DNA from: Bacteroidota bacterium
GTDB lineage: Bacteria > Bacteroidota > Bacteroidia > Flavobacteriales_D > Crocinitomicaceae
NCBI GenBank assembly: GCA_016192075.1
Contig: JACPUU010000005.1
Location: 1-64,000, forward strand
Direction of reading: 5' to 3'
DNA: 64,000 bases
Under the pieces are notes generated by a model. It was not told where the DNA came from. It was given only the letters and a program-made list of their open reading frames with translations, and ran no database searches. Positions 41,753 through 50,544 of this stretch are shown one piece after another; positions within the stretch are counted from its first letter, which is position 1; the number at the start of each line of letters is the position of its first letter. A program made the translations under genes and the position numbers.

Positions 41753-42617
41753 ATGCTTTATACGTCACCAGAATTTCGTTGCACGGGGTTGTTGTATAAT
41801 AGGTATACAGTTCACTGAAAAGAAAAGTTCCGCTGATTTTGTCAAACGATTCAATCACTTCTTCAATGCTCATTGTGGTAACATGACAGCATTCCTGGAA
41901 TTTTTTCAACACATCAACCAGCGGTCCTTTTCCGGCTGCTTGCAGCCGCTTGTCGGCCTGATCAAAAAAACTGGCACCCATCCAATACACTGCCGGATAT
42001 TGATGCGCAGCAATTAAACTGTCAGCAACGAAAGGTAAAAGGCTGGTGGTCTCAAAATTTTCTCTGACAGCAGCAATCCGCGCAAGGTTAATAGAGTCTG
42101 TTTGCGCTGGTTTAAGCACTCCGGTTTCAATCATTACCTGCCGGCTCATGTAGGTTGCAAATCCTTCAAAAAACCAGAGATTGGTTTTGCCCAGTTTGGG
42201 TATTGCCAGGTGACTGATTTCATGCGGTGCAATCCAATCCGCTTTTAAATCATCGAGGGAGTAGGAGGGATCAACATAAAAATGCGCTGCATTGATTGAA
42301 TCAGTCCGCGCGGTGTGCCCAAACAAAACGGCTTGAATGGCGCTGTCTTCACGGTGAAAATGATAATATAAATCAAACGGAAATTCACCCAGCACCTTTT
42401 GCGCAGCATCACTGGTAAAACGAATCCATGTTTCCAGTTTCGCCTGCTCCTCTTCTGAAAAAGAGTCTTCGTAAATAAAGGTAACCTGCTGTTCTTTTTC
42501 AGGCATTTTCACAGGCTCGGGGGTAATAGGTACAGGCGGGCCGCAGCCGTCAAGTAGAAAAGAAAAAACAAGCAAAAAAAATACGGAAAAAAGTCGCACT
42601 TTAGTTTCGGAAAACAT
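41736..42617 (-). CDS. Lipoprotein with gluzincin-type metallopeptidase motif
   Basis: 293 residues. Signal peptide with lipobox LDGC. Peptidase motif HEISH followed about 20 residues later by FFEGFATYMS, the HExxH...E gluzincin arrangement (peptidase MA-like). Probable zinc peptidase anchored in the outer membrane or periplasm, substrate unknown. Its start lies inside the end of the upstream gene (42601-43317), with a 17-bp overlap, so the two are coupled and probably function together. It converges on the metallophosphoesterase gene. Confidence 0.78.
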   Translation of the reverse strand: MFSETKVRLFSVFFLLVFSFLLDGCGPPVPITPEPVKMPEKEQQVTFIYEDSFSEEEQAKLETWIRFTSDAAQKVLGEFPFDLYYHFHREDSAIQAVLFGHTARTDSINAAHFYVDPSYSLDDLKADWIAPHEISHLAIPKLGKTNLWFFEGFATYMSRQVMIETGVLKPAQTDSINLARIAAVRENFETTSLLPFVADSLIAAHQYPAVYWMGASFFDQADKRLQAAGKGPLVDVLKKFQECCHVTTMSIEEVIESFDKISGTFLFSELYTYYTTTPCNEILVTYKASTPIQ

Positions 42618-43317
42618 AGGTATCGTACGTTACAAAACAGGCAAAAAGTGTTTTCCATTCCTGCAATGTCGGTGTAAGAATGTACGTGTCAAAACTGCCG
42701 TCAATAATTTCCTGCTCTTCAATCACGTCAGTGCTGCAGGTGGTATCAGAAAAAACAAGTTCTTTGATCTCGGCTCTACTGCCTGAAAACCGGATGTAGA
42801 TCACCGAATAATAACCGTCTGGTTCAGGCGTCACCACCAGGTATTCACCGGCATTGAGGCCTTCAAAAAGGGTAGAGGGCCCGGTTTTCATATTATACAG
42901 GTAGGTTTTGGATGGCACCAGAAAGTAGTAATTTTCACCTTCCAGTGCAGTAGGTATTGAATCAGCCTCACTGACCCCGAATAAATAGCCGTTTCGTACT
43001 TCGTATTTACCCTCTTCACGCACTTGTTCACGGGTAATAAAAAGCAATTTATTTTTTTCAAAATAAATACCTGTTGCATCCACATGCAGGTATTCACCCG
43101 CCGCATTGCGCAGTTGATTTTTTTCGGTTTCTTCCGGTTGATAGGTTTTATAGTAGCTGCTGCTAACGGTAGCAGACTGTTTCAGTACTGTGAGTGATTT
43201 TTCAGTAAAATACACGGAATAGACCTCCTCACCACGGTCAGCAGGATCTGCTTTTTTTTCTTGCGCAAAACCAGGACAGATGCCGAGGAATAGCAGTATA
43301 TTTAACGCCCTTTTCAT
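42601..43317 (-). CDS. Exported beta-rich protein, unknown
   Basis: 238 residues from the ATG at 43317, giving a clean signal peptide (MKRALNILLFLGICPGFAQ). An upstream extension to 43506 would overlap recJ and adds non-signal sequence, so it is rejected. The mature part is beta-rich and polar with no recognised family (YLHVDATGIYFEKNKLLFITREQV, YSVIYIRFSGSRAEIKEL). It is translationally coupled to the gluzincin lipoprotein gene and may be its partner or substrate. Divergent from recJ with only 21 bp between starts. Confidence 0.7.
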   Translation of the reverse strand: MKRALNILLFLGICPGFAQEKKADPADRGEEVYSVYFTEKSLTVLKQSATVSSSYYKTYQPEETEKNQLRNAAGEYLHVDATGIYFEKNKLLFITREQVREEGKYEVRNGYLFGVSEADSIPTALEGENYYFLVPSKTYLYNMKTGPSTLFEGLNAGEYLVVTPEPDGYYSVIYIRFSGSRAEIKELVFSDTTCSTDVIEEQEIIDGSFDTYILTPTLQEWKTLFACFVTYDTYVFRN

Positions 43318-43338
43318 TAATTTAAGTTGATCTAAGGT

Positions 43339-45081
43339 ATGAATAAAAGATGGCTTATCAAAAAACCAGCCAGTCAGCAGTTGATTGCGAAACTGATTGA
43401 AGAAGTTGGTGTAACCCGGCCCATTGCCAATATCATGGCGCAACGGGGTATCAGGTCGTTTGATGAGGCTAAAGCTTTTTTCAGACCTGATTTGAAAAAT
43501 CTGCACAATCCGTTTTTGATGAAAGGCATGTCAGAAGCGGTTGATCGCATTGAGCGGGCCATTGCAGCACATGAAAATATTTTAATTTACGGTGATTATG
43601 ATGTAGACGGAACCACGGCCGTTTCACTGGTGTATGATTACCTGAGCCGTGATTATGGTCAGATAGGGTATTACATTCCTGATCGTTACAAAGAAGGATA
43701 CGGTGTTTCAGATGCTGGTGTTGATTTTGCCATTGATAATTCGTTTGCATTGGTCATTGCGCTTGACTGCGGCATTAAAGAGGTGGATAAAATTGTACGC
43801 GCCAAAGAAAATGGGGTTGATTTTATTGTGTGTGATCACCATACACCCGGTGATGTATTGCCCCCCGCTATTATTCTGAATTCAAAGCAACCGGGGTGTA
43901 CATATCCGTTTAAAGAATTGTCAGGCTGTGGGGTAGGGTTTAAACTGGTGCAGGCGCTGAATGAAATTCGCGGGCGTGAACTGGAGGTAATTTATCCGCT
44001 GCTTGACCTGGTTGTTGTGAGCATTGCAGCAGATGTGGTTTCTATGGTTGGTGAAAACCGCATTCTGGCCTTTCATGGGTTGGAAGTACTGAATAAAAAA
44101 CCGCGGCTGGGTTTTAGCAAATTGCTTCAGTTGGCTAATAAAACGGGTCCCCTTAACATAACGGATGTGGTTTTTATACTGGCTCCCAGAATCAATGCGG
44201 CTGGTCGTATTGCCAGTGGAAATAATGCCGTGCAATTGTTGCTTGCCCAAACTTTTGATGAGGTAAACCAGGTGAGTATTGATATCAATGAACACAATGA
44301 AACGCGGAAAGGATTAGATAAAGAAATTACGGCAGAAGCGCTGACCATCATTGGATCAGACACCTGGATGAAAGCGGCAAAATCAACCGTGGTATTTAAC
44401 CGCAGCTGGCACAAGGGTGTGGTGGGTATTGTTGCATCACGGCTTACTGAAGTTTATTACCGGCCAACCATTGTGCTCACAGAGTCCAATGGTAAAGCAG
44501 TAGGTTCAGCACGCAGCGTATATGGCTATAATATTTACGATGCCATTGATCAGTGTGCTGATTTGCTGGAACAGTTTGGCGGGCATAGTTTTGCTGCCGG
44601 TATGACACTTGCGCTGGAAAATGTTGAACCGTTCCGTCAGAAATTTGACGAGGTAGTTCGCGCCACAATTCCTGAGGCATTATTGATACCGGAAATTCAG
44701 ATAGACGATGAAATTGAATTTCGCGATATCTATGAAAATAAACCCGGCGGTGTGCCTAAATTCTACCGTGTTTTAAACCAGATGGCTCCGTTTGGACCAG
44801 ATAATCCCCGTCCTGTTTTTGTATCACGAAGGGTAACAGTGCTGCCCGGTTCACGGGTGCTAAAAGACGAGCACATTAAGCTGAGCCTGATGCAGGAAGA
44901 GTACCCTGAAATTACCATGGATGCCATTGCATTTGGTATGGCAGACAGTTGGAAAAATATTGATCCGGCAAAACACCCCCATCAGAAAATAGACCTTGTT
45001 TATACCATCGAAGAAAATACCTGGAATGGTATTACCAGTTTGCAGTTGATGGTTAGAGATGTGAAGGTGTCCGCGCGTTAA
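43339..45081 (+). CDS. recJ: Single-stranded-DNA-specific exonuclease
   Basis: 580 residues. 5'-3' ssDNA exonuclease of recombination and repair. DHH motifs: IYGDYDVDGTTAVS (motif I), IALDCGIK, FIVCDHHTPGD (DHH), LVVVSIAADVV; DHHA1 part with GVVGIVASRLTE and LEQFGGHSFAAGMTL. The C-terminal OB-like region is present. Length normal. Its stop overlaps the converging lipoprotein gene by 4 bp. No exact -7 element was found in the short gap to the divergent gene. Confidence 0.97.
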   Translation: MNKRWLIKKPASQQLIAKLIEEVGVTRPIANIMAQRGIRSFDEAKAFFRPDLKNLHNPFLMKGMSEAVDRIERAIAAHENILIYGDYDVDGTTAVSLVYDYLSRDYGQIGYYIPDRYKEGYGVSDAGVDFAIDNSFALVIALDCGIKEVDKIVRAKENGVDFIVCDHHTPGDVLPPAIILNSKQPGCTYPFKELSGCGVGFKLVQALNEIRGRELEVIYPLLDLVVVSIAADVVSMVGENRILAFHGLEVLNKKPRLGFSKLLQLANKTGPLNITDVVFILAPRINAAGRIASGNNAVQLLLAQTFDEVNQVSIDINEHNETRKGLDKEITAEALTIIGSDTWMKAAKSTVVFNRSWHKGVVGIVASRLTEVYYRPTIVLTESNGKAVGSARSVYGYNIYDAIDQCADLLEQFGGHSFAAGMTLALENVEPFRQKFDEVVRATIPEALLIPEIQIDDEIEFRDIYENKPGGVPKFYRVLNQMAPFGPDNPRPVFVSRRVTVLPGSRVLKDEHIKLSLMQEEYPEITMDAIAFGMADSWKNIDPAKHPHQKIDLVYTIEENTWNGITSLQLMVRDVKVSAR

Positions 45082-46412
45082 TAATCACAAACATTCCGAA
45101 ATTGTATAGTGCCGTTACCTTCCACTTCCAGTGTTTGTGTTCCGCTTTCTGTTGAAATGGTAATTTCATTTTTGCCCGCCTCCAGCGGAATGCGGGCAAA
45201 CTGGATTTGTCCCGGCAGTGATTGCCAGCTGCGGGTATCTGCTTTTTCAGTAGCCATGTTGGCAATGTTCATGGCATAACCGGCATAGTCATTTTGTTTG
45301 GCAATTGCCAATTCGCTGATTTTTTTCAGCGTAACACGAATCAGATCCCTGATCATGTTGGTGAGAAAATTGTCTTTTTCAATTTGAAATGCCAGTGCGG
45401 AAATATCCTGTGCCATTTTTAGTTGCACGGGTTGCTGGTTAATGGTTACCGTTGGTTGCTGCCGTAACAAATCACGCGAAACATAGTAGGGGAAAGCCAC
45501 ACGAATGGTGCCCAGGTCAGCCGGGTCAAAATTCGGATTGTTGTTTGAAAAATCATAATCAACCGGAATAACAAGCGTGTTGGACTGAAAGAAAAAACCA
45601 TCGGCATTCTGGTTCAGTGAAAAAAAGTAATTCTGTTCTGCCTTAACCGGTGATAAGCCGCTTTCACAGAATAAAATCAATTCGCCGTTGGGGGCATAAT
45701 CTGCAAGGTATTCGACATCACTTTCATAATAAATACCGCTGCGTTTGGCATTGCGTAAAATGGCCTGTTCCAGGTGATCTGGCTGGTTGTTGTGGTAAAT
45801 ACCGGTTTGATCGCTTTCATACGCCAGTTTCGCATTGCGGTACGCAATAAACGCATTGTTATAATCGCGGTCTGCTTCATAAATCATTCCCATCAGCATA
45901 AATCCGAAAGCATCCTGCGAATATTTTTTGTCTTTTCCCTTTGCAGAAACTTCAAGCGCTTTTTCTTTCAGGTCTAACCGTCGCACCTCCACCAGAGCAT
46001 CTTCCATATTACCCAGTTGAAGGTAATTCAGGCTCTTGTAATAGTGTATCATAATTTGTTCATGATACGCTGCTTTGTAAGGTTGTAAAGACGGGTTTAC
46101 AGTAATGCCAAGTGCCATCTGTGGCAGTGTCTGAAATTCTTCCATCAGCCGGTCAGCCTCATTGAAATAAAGATTGCTTTGCTCAAATTCACCCTTCAGG
46201 TGACAGATTTTTCCCATCTCGAGGTTGAACAAAAGTGCGTTGCGCTCTTTGAGCAGGAATTTGTTCGACCGGATACTTTCTGCTGCTTTGTCGAAATTAC
46301 CATCGATCAGTGCTGTTTCTGCTGCACGGTTTTTGTCGTAGTAGGTAGCACAGCCACCAAGTGTTATGCTTACGAAAAGTACAAAACTGATATGGAGGAT
46401 TTTGTCTGACAT
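45078..46412 (-). CDS. COG3014-like lipoprotein
   Basis: 444 residues from the ATG at 46412. Signal peptide with lipobox ITLGGC. The N-terminal half has TPR-like helical repeats (YYDKNRAAETALIDGNFDKAAESI, YQKSLNYLQLGN-type pairs); the C-terminal half is beta-rich with a final IQFRNVCDY. This matches the COG3014 group, whose genes accompany an LpoB-like gene, as here. A role in envelope or peptidoglycan synthesis is inferred from this context. It is separated from the lpoB-like gene by a terminator hairpin. Confidence 0.8.
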   Translation of the reverse strand: MSDKILHISFVLFVSITLGGCATYYDKNRAAETALIDGNFDKAAESIRSNKFLLKERNALLFNLEMGKICHLKGEFEQSNLYFNEADRLMEEFQTLPQMALGITVNPSLQPYKAAYHEQIMIHYYKSLNYLQLGNMEDALVEVRRLDLKEKALEVSAKGKDKKYSQDAFGFMLMGMIYEADRDYNNAFIAYRNAKLAYESDQTGIYHNNQPDHLEQAILRNAKRSGIYYESDVEYLADYAPNGELILFCESGLSPVKAEQNYFFSLNQNADGFFFQSNTLVIPVDYDFSNNNPNFDPADLGTIRVAFPYYVSRDLLRQQPTVTINQQPVQLKMAQDISALAFQIEKDNFLTNMIRDLIRVTLKKISELAIAKQNDYAGYAMNIANMATEKADTRSWQSLPGQIQFARIPLEAGKNEITISTESGTQTLEVEGNGTIQFRNVCDY

Positions 46413-46473
46413 GTAAAACGCCTGCCTGTGAAGCAAACACGGATTTCAGGATATACCGCTTACCCGGAATTTT

Positions 46474-46518
46474 AAAAAAAAGTCCGCAGTCAACGTTGTG
46501 TAATTGTTAGCTGCGGAC
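46474..46518 (-). terminator. Intra-operon terminator between lpoB-like and COG3014-like genes
   Basis: On the minus strand, GTCCGCAG pairs with CTGCGGAC across a 21-nt loop and is followed by eight T. It lies after the lpoB-like stop codon and before the COG3014-like start, so expression of the latter may be reduced or controlled by attenuation. Confidence 0.7.
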
Positions 46519-46533
46519 GGATTTAATCAGCGA

Positions 46534-47121
46534 TTAGTTCTTTACGTATTTTTTGATCTTTTTGTCACCAATCCATACCACCTCATTGGTCTCCAGGTTG
46601 CTTAATTCAAGGTCAATCTGGTAATAAACCACTTTTTCACGTTTGTAGGCATCAACAATAGAGTTGATAGATCCCTGCATCATGTAATCAGCACCTACTT
46701 CAAGTCCCCATTGTTTCATGGTAGATACAGAGGAGTTCACTTGCTGATCAGCTCTTTCACCGCGCAGTTCTTCACGCTTTTCACCGCCCTGAACAATACG
46801 TACTTTTTTAGATTCAATAAAGGCTCTTTCAATGTCTTTCATGAATGTTTCTGCATCAATGTGCTCATGACTTTTATTGGTAACCATGCCAACAATGATT
46901 ACCGGCTGCTCTTTTTGGGCAGCCATGTGATTTTTCAGCCAGTCTTCAGACAAAGCCTGCTCAATCATTGCGTCTGAAACCATGCGTGAATCCACATCGT
47001 TCCAGCTTCCGCTGATGTCCATTTGCTCTTCCGGATCAACGCGTGCCACACGGTGAAAACAACTTTGTAAACCAAGGATTAAAACGGTACTGATAACGAG
47101 TGTTAGTTGAATGCGTTTCAT
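46534..47121 (-). CDS. LpoB-like penicillin-binding protein activator lipoprotein
   Basis: 195 residues. Signal peptide with lipobox LGLQSC. Sequence PVIIVGMVTNKSHEHIDAETFMKDIERAFIESKKVRIV and DYMMQGSINSIVDAYKREKVVYYQIDLELSNLETNEVVW match the LpoB/PF13036 domain. In enterobacteria, LpoB sits in the outer membrane and stimulates PBP1b. Here the cognate PBP is not in the window. It is the middle gene of a three-gene set with a Tyr-rich protein (22 bp upstream) and a COG3014-like lipoprotein. Confidence 0.87.
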   Translation of the reverse strand: MKRIQLTLVISTVLILGLQSCFHRVARVDPEEQMDISGSWNDVDSRMVSDAMIEQALSEDWLKNHMAAQKEQPVIIVGMVTNKSHEHIDAETFMKDIERAFIESKKVRIVQGGEKREELRGERADQQVNSSVSTMKQWGLEVGADYMMQGSINSIVDAYKREKVVYYQIDLELSNLETNEVVWIGDKKIKKYVKN

Positions 47122-47143
47122 GACTGTGAGGGAATTTTAACGA

Positions 47144-47530
47144 TTAAAAAATAAAAGAGTAAATACCGGCACCATACCAAAGCGGTGCATAGTAAGGTGA
47201 GTAATAGGGCGTGTTATAAACACTTTTAGGGTAGTATGGGTTTGTGCCGTATGAGCAACGGTAGCGTGACTGATACCGCATTTTCTGCAGTTCATCTTTG
47301 CGGTCCTGTTTCTGTTGTTTTACCTCTGCCTTGTGCGTTGTCCAGTCATACGCTTTATAGGTTTGCTGGCTGGTTTGCCCCTGATTGGCAGTTAATTCCT
47401 GACGGTTTTCCATGTAGTAATCCATACTCACTTTGTAGTTTGGATTCTGATCAGGATTGGTTTGCTGGGCAAAAGACCCGGCAGAAAGAAGCAGACCGAG
47501 ACCGGCCATGTATGGGTGTAATTTTTTCAT
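47144..47530 (-). CDS. Small exported Tyr/Gln-rich protein
   Basis: 128 residues from the ATG at 47530 (MKKLHPYMAGLGLLLSAGSFAQQ), which gives a signal peptide; a longer form to 47620 lacks one. The mature part is polar and Gln/Lys-rich, ending in a Tyr/Pro-rich tail (SPYYAPLWYGAGIYSFIF). First gene of the lpoB-like operon by spacing (22 bp). No family recognised; the low-complexity tail hints at an envelope or cell-wall interaction. Confidence 0.65.
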   Translation of the reverse strand: MKKLHPYMAGLGLLLSAGSFAQQTNPDQNPNYKVSMDYYMENRQELTANQGQTSQQTYKAYDWTTHKAEVKQQKQDRKDELQKMRYQSRYRCSYGTNPYYPKSVYNTPYYSPYYAPLWYGAGIYSFIF

Positions 47531-47858
47531 ATCACAATTGTTTTTTATACATCTTGCAAATAGTGTACCAAAATGAGGACTAAAACTATCAAACGGTTTA
47601 GTATCTATAAGTTTTAGCACCTGTTTAAAGAGTGTATTGCAGCAAACAAAGGTTAAAAAATGCCGGCACGCACAGACAAATAGCCGGGTGATGATTCTCA
47701 GGTTGTCTCAGAATAAATATCAGTTGTGTCTGCTGATATACCTATTGGCATGGTTAGCGCATACATTCCTGCACAGCCTTTTTGAATTTTACCTTCCCTC
47801 ATCCCTTTTCCCACTTCCCTCCATATTAACTATCTTTATCCCCTACAAACACAACACC
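47531..47858. other. Intergenic region upstream of hutI
   Basis: 328 bp between the divergent lpoB-operon and hutI starts. A near-match to the -7 element (TATCTTTA, about 47831) lies about 20 bp before the hutI start. A pyrimidine-rich stretch (about 47790-47822) precedes it. An open frame running back to 47637 lacks coding character. Confidence 0.45.
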
Positions 47859-49097
47859 ATGGGTAACATCCTGATCAAAAATATCAAGAGCCTGGCAGGT
47901 ATTCTCGAAGGAAATGCCGCTCCGCTTCGCGGTGAACAATTAGGTAAACTGGAAGTCCTTGAAAATGCCTACCTGGCCATCGAGGACGGAAGAATTGCAG
48001 ATTACGGAAAGATGGAAGATCTGGCCGGAATCACGAACTGGACTGATCTGGAAGTAATAGACGCAGAAGGTAAATTTGTGTTACCTGCTTTTTGTGATTC
48101 ACATACACACCTGGTGTTTGCCGCAACCCGTGAGGGTGAATTTGTAGACCGCATAAATGGCCTGACGTATGAAGAGATTGGCAAAAAGGGCGGCGGTATT
48201 CTCAACTCAGCGCGCCGCCTGGCTGAGATGCCGGAGGAAGAGCTGGTGGCATCTGCGTTGAAGCGGTTAGACCTGGTCAAAAGCCAGGGAACCGGTGCCA
48301 TTGAAATTAAAAGCGGATATGGTTTGTCTGTTGAAGCAGAATTAAAAATGCTGCGTGTGATTCGTACGCTGAAACAAAAATCTGACCTTACCATCAAAGC
48401 CACATTTTTGGGTGCGCACGCATTTCCGCCGGCGTATAAAGAGAACAAGGATGCCTACGTGGATTTAGTCATCAACGAAATGTTGCCGCAGATTCAAAAA
48501 GAAAACCTCGCTGATTACATTGATGTTTTTTGCGAACGCAATTATTTTTCACCCGAGCAGTTGGAGCGTATTTTACAGGCAGGTTTGGAATTTGACCTGC
48601 TGCCTAAAATTCATGTGAACCAGTTTTCTATTTTGGGTGGAGTTGGTATCGGGGTTAAATATGGAGCCATTTCAGTAGATCATTTGGAAGAGCTGGATGA
48701 AAATGACATCATTGAACTGGACCGTTCCAATACCATTGCTACTGCTTTACCAGGCTGCTCCTTCTTTTTGGGAATTCCGTATGCGCCGGTAAGAACAATG
48801 CTCAACAACAACCTTGCGGTTGCTCTTGCAAGCGATTATAACCCGGGTTCAACACCAAGCGGTAACATGCAGTTTGTAAATTCGCTGGCCTGTATTCAAA
48901 TGAAATTAACACCTGAAGAAGCCCTGAACGCAACCACCATTAACGGTGCCTATGCCATGGAATTGGCTCAGGAATTAGGTTCAATTACACGGGGCAAAAA
49001 AGCAAACATTATCATCACTAAAGAAATGCCTTCGCTGCATTATTTACCGTATTCGTTTGGAGAGAATAAAGTGGAGCGGGTGATTTTGTTTAAGTAA
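47859..49097 (+). CDS. hutI: Imidazolonepropionase
   Basis: 412 residues from the ATG at 47859 (MGNILIKNIKSLAGIL). Third enzyme of histidine degradation: hydrolyses imidazolonepropionate to formiminoglutamate. Amidohydrolase motifs: FCDSHTHLVF (metal His pair), EIKSGYGLS, FLGAHAFPPAY, KIHVNQF, and LASDYNPGSTPS (metal Asp). An extension to 47637 would add a non-conserved hydrophobic leader and is rejected. Other hut genes are not adjacent. Three membrane-protein genes follow in tight succession on the same strand. Confidence 0.95.
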   Translation: MGNILIKNIKSLAGILEGNAAPLRGEQLGKLEVLENAYLAIEDGRIADYGKMEDLAGITNWTDLEVIDAEGKFVLPAFCDSHTHLVFAATREGEFVDRINGLTYEEIGKKGGGILNSARRLAEMPEEELVASALKRLDLVKSQGTGAIEIKSGYGLSVEAELKMLRVIRTLKQKSDLTIKATFLGAHAFPPAYKENKDAYVDLVINEMLPQIQKENLADYIDVFCERNYFSPEQLERILQAGLEFDLLPKIHVNQFSILGGVGIGVKYGAISVDHLEELDENDIIELDRSNTIATALPGCSFFLGIPYAPVRTMLNNNLAVALASDYNPGSTPSGNMQFVNSLACIQMKLTPEEALNATTINGAYAMELAQELGSITRGKKANIIITKEMPSLHYLPYSFGENKVERVILFK

Positions 49098-49765
49098 TGT
49101 TTGGTTCGTTTCAATTCAAAATAACAGCAGTTTCGCTGATAGTCACCAACATTTTTTTGATGATAATGGCTATCAGTCTGGATTGGAAAACATACGATCA
49201 GGTAATGGTTTTTTGGTGTGAAAACCTTGTTGTTGGATTTTATACTGCTTTCAAAATTCCTTTTTGCCGCCCGGTTGATGCTGATAAATTAGACCATTAC
49301 CCGGTTCCTCGCAGGTACATAAAAATAGTCATTATCCCGTTTTTTCTGCTCCATTTTTTAATGTTCTGTGCCTTGCACCTTGTTTTGATTCACATGCTTT
49401 TTTATCATGAGGTAGAATCTTATGCTGAGGCTCACAAAGCATTCAGTTTTCCTGAGATCAACCGAACAGCGCTGTTCATTGCTTTTATTGCGTTAATGGT
49501 AAACCACGGGATCTCTTATTTTGTGAACTTTATAAGTAAAAAGGAATATTTAAAATTTAAGATGGATGAGATGATGTTTATTCCCTATAAACGGCTTATA
49601 CTCGGACATTTTGTGGTGTTGGTATTTGGGTTGATTTTGAGTGTGCTGTGGCCTGATTCAGCAACTTTAGTAGCACTCTTTTTTACTGCAAAAATCTGGA
49701 TTGATATAAAGCGGCACCAAGCTGAACATGATAAAAACCCTGATTCCATTTACAGCTGGTTTTGA
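49097..49765 (+). CDS. DUF6498-like membrane protein
   Basis: 222 residues with about six membrane segments. Starts on the last base of the hutI stop (TAATG), so the two are translationally coupled. The FWCENLVVGFYTAFKI motif near the N-terminus and the later GHFVVLVFGLILSV are typical of the DUF6498 family of unknown function. No catalytic motif seen. Its stop overlaps the start of the next small gene (TGATG). Confidence 0.75.
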   Translation: MFGSFQFKITAVSLIVTNIFLMIMAISLDWKTYDQVMVFWCENLVVGFYTAFKIPFCRPVDADKLDHYPVPRRYIKIVIIPFFLLHFLMFCALHLVLIHMLFYHEVESYAEAHKAFSFPEINRTALFIAFIALMVNHGISYFVNFISKKEYLKFKMDEMMFIPYKRLILGHFVVLVFGLILSVLWPDSATLVALFFTAKIWIDIKRHQAEHDKNPDSIYSWF

Positions 49766-49941
49766 TGAAAGCGTTCGGAAGGACAATTTTAGCCATTCTT
49801 TTTGCCCTGGCACTGATTCAGATTCTGGTGGTTGTAAATACAGAAACAAGTTTTAAATTGACTGATTTGAGGCTGGCTTCAATAGCTACGGCTTCTACCG
49901 CATTGTATTATTTTATTTTTGAACGAAAGGGGAAAAAGTAA
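49765..49941 (+). CDS. Small two-helix membrane protein, 58 residues
   Basis: MKAFGRTILAILFALALIQI... with two hydrophobic helices (about 7-25 and 38-51) and a basic C-terminal tail (FERKGKK). Its ATG overlaps the stop codon of the previous gene (TGATG), and the next gene starts one base after its stop, so it is clearly part of the hutI-linked unit. No family recognised. Confidence 0.6.
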   Translation: MKAFGRTILAILFALALIQILVVVNTETSFKLTDLRLASIATASTALYYFIFERKGKK

Positions 49942-49942
49942 A

Positions 49943-50443
49943 ATGCTTAAAAGAACTTCTCCACAAATAAAATCGATTTGGGTTCCAATCCTTTTTGGTA
50001 TTAGTATAACACATGCTTTTTTTGAGTACCAAACGCTGGTATTTAATGAAGTCTTTTTGATTAGTGCTTGCATGATTGCGCTCATGATTTTTCACTTTTA
50101 TTGTACGCAGCAACTTATAGTATATATTATGGCGTTTAAAGAAGAGAGACTAGGGCAGTTTTACAAGCTTGTTTCTGTTTCTTACTGGCCAATAATTTTG
50201 GCCGGACCCGTTTTTAGTTTTTGTTCGGATTCAGGTGGGTTTGCTTTTGGGTTTGATCTGTTCTTTTTTCTGTTTATAGGGTTGTTAATTACATGCCTGT
50301 TGTTTTCCGTATTGGTGCTGTTCAATCAGCTCATGTCCTGGAAATACCTGGCCGGTGTTTTGTTTTTTGAAGTGGCTGTGGGCGCATTAACCATTATTAT
50401 TCCGGTCGTTATTACCCTGATGATTGCCGCAAGACTCCTATAA
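49943..50443 (+). CDS. Five-to-six-helix membrane protein, unknown
   Basis: 166 residues from the ATG at 49943. Hydrophobic segments throughout, with cysteines in helix regions and a short loop FCSDSGGFAFGFD. No family recognised; it may be a distant relative of small Yip1-like or permease-type proteins, which cannot be decided here. Last gene of the hutI-linked unit. The next gene (gldA) begins about 100 bp further on. Confidence 0.65.
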   Translation: MLKRTSPQIKSIWVPILFGISITHAFFEYQTLVFNEVFLISACMIALMIFHFYCTQQLIVYIMAFKEERLGQFYKLVSVSYWPIILAGPVFSFCSDSGGFAFGFDLFFFLFIGLLITCLLFSVLVLFNQLMSWKYLAGVLFFEVAVGALTIIIPVVITLMIAARLL

Positions 50444-50544
50444 AAATCAACAAATCCGTCTTAACTATTTTAACAACGGGCTGTATCCTTTTGCTTAAAA
50501 AACGTTTAACTTCGTAAGATGCATTCACTCAAACCGGAAACAGC

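Noticed and set aside
43318-43506. Extended N-terminus of the beta-rich exported protein
   Set aside because: It overlaps the recJ start region; the ATG at 43317 begins a signal peptide.
47637-47858. Extended N-terminus of hutI
   Set aside because: A hydrophobic, non-conserved leader before a normal imidazolonepropionase start at 47859.
48002-48448. Long minus-strand open frame (148 codons) inside hutI
   Set aside because: It is antisense to conserved hutI catalytic motifs, has no promoter or family signature, and its Ser/Arg-rich composition is a codon shadow.
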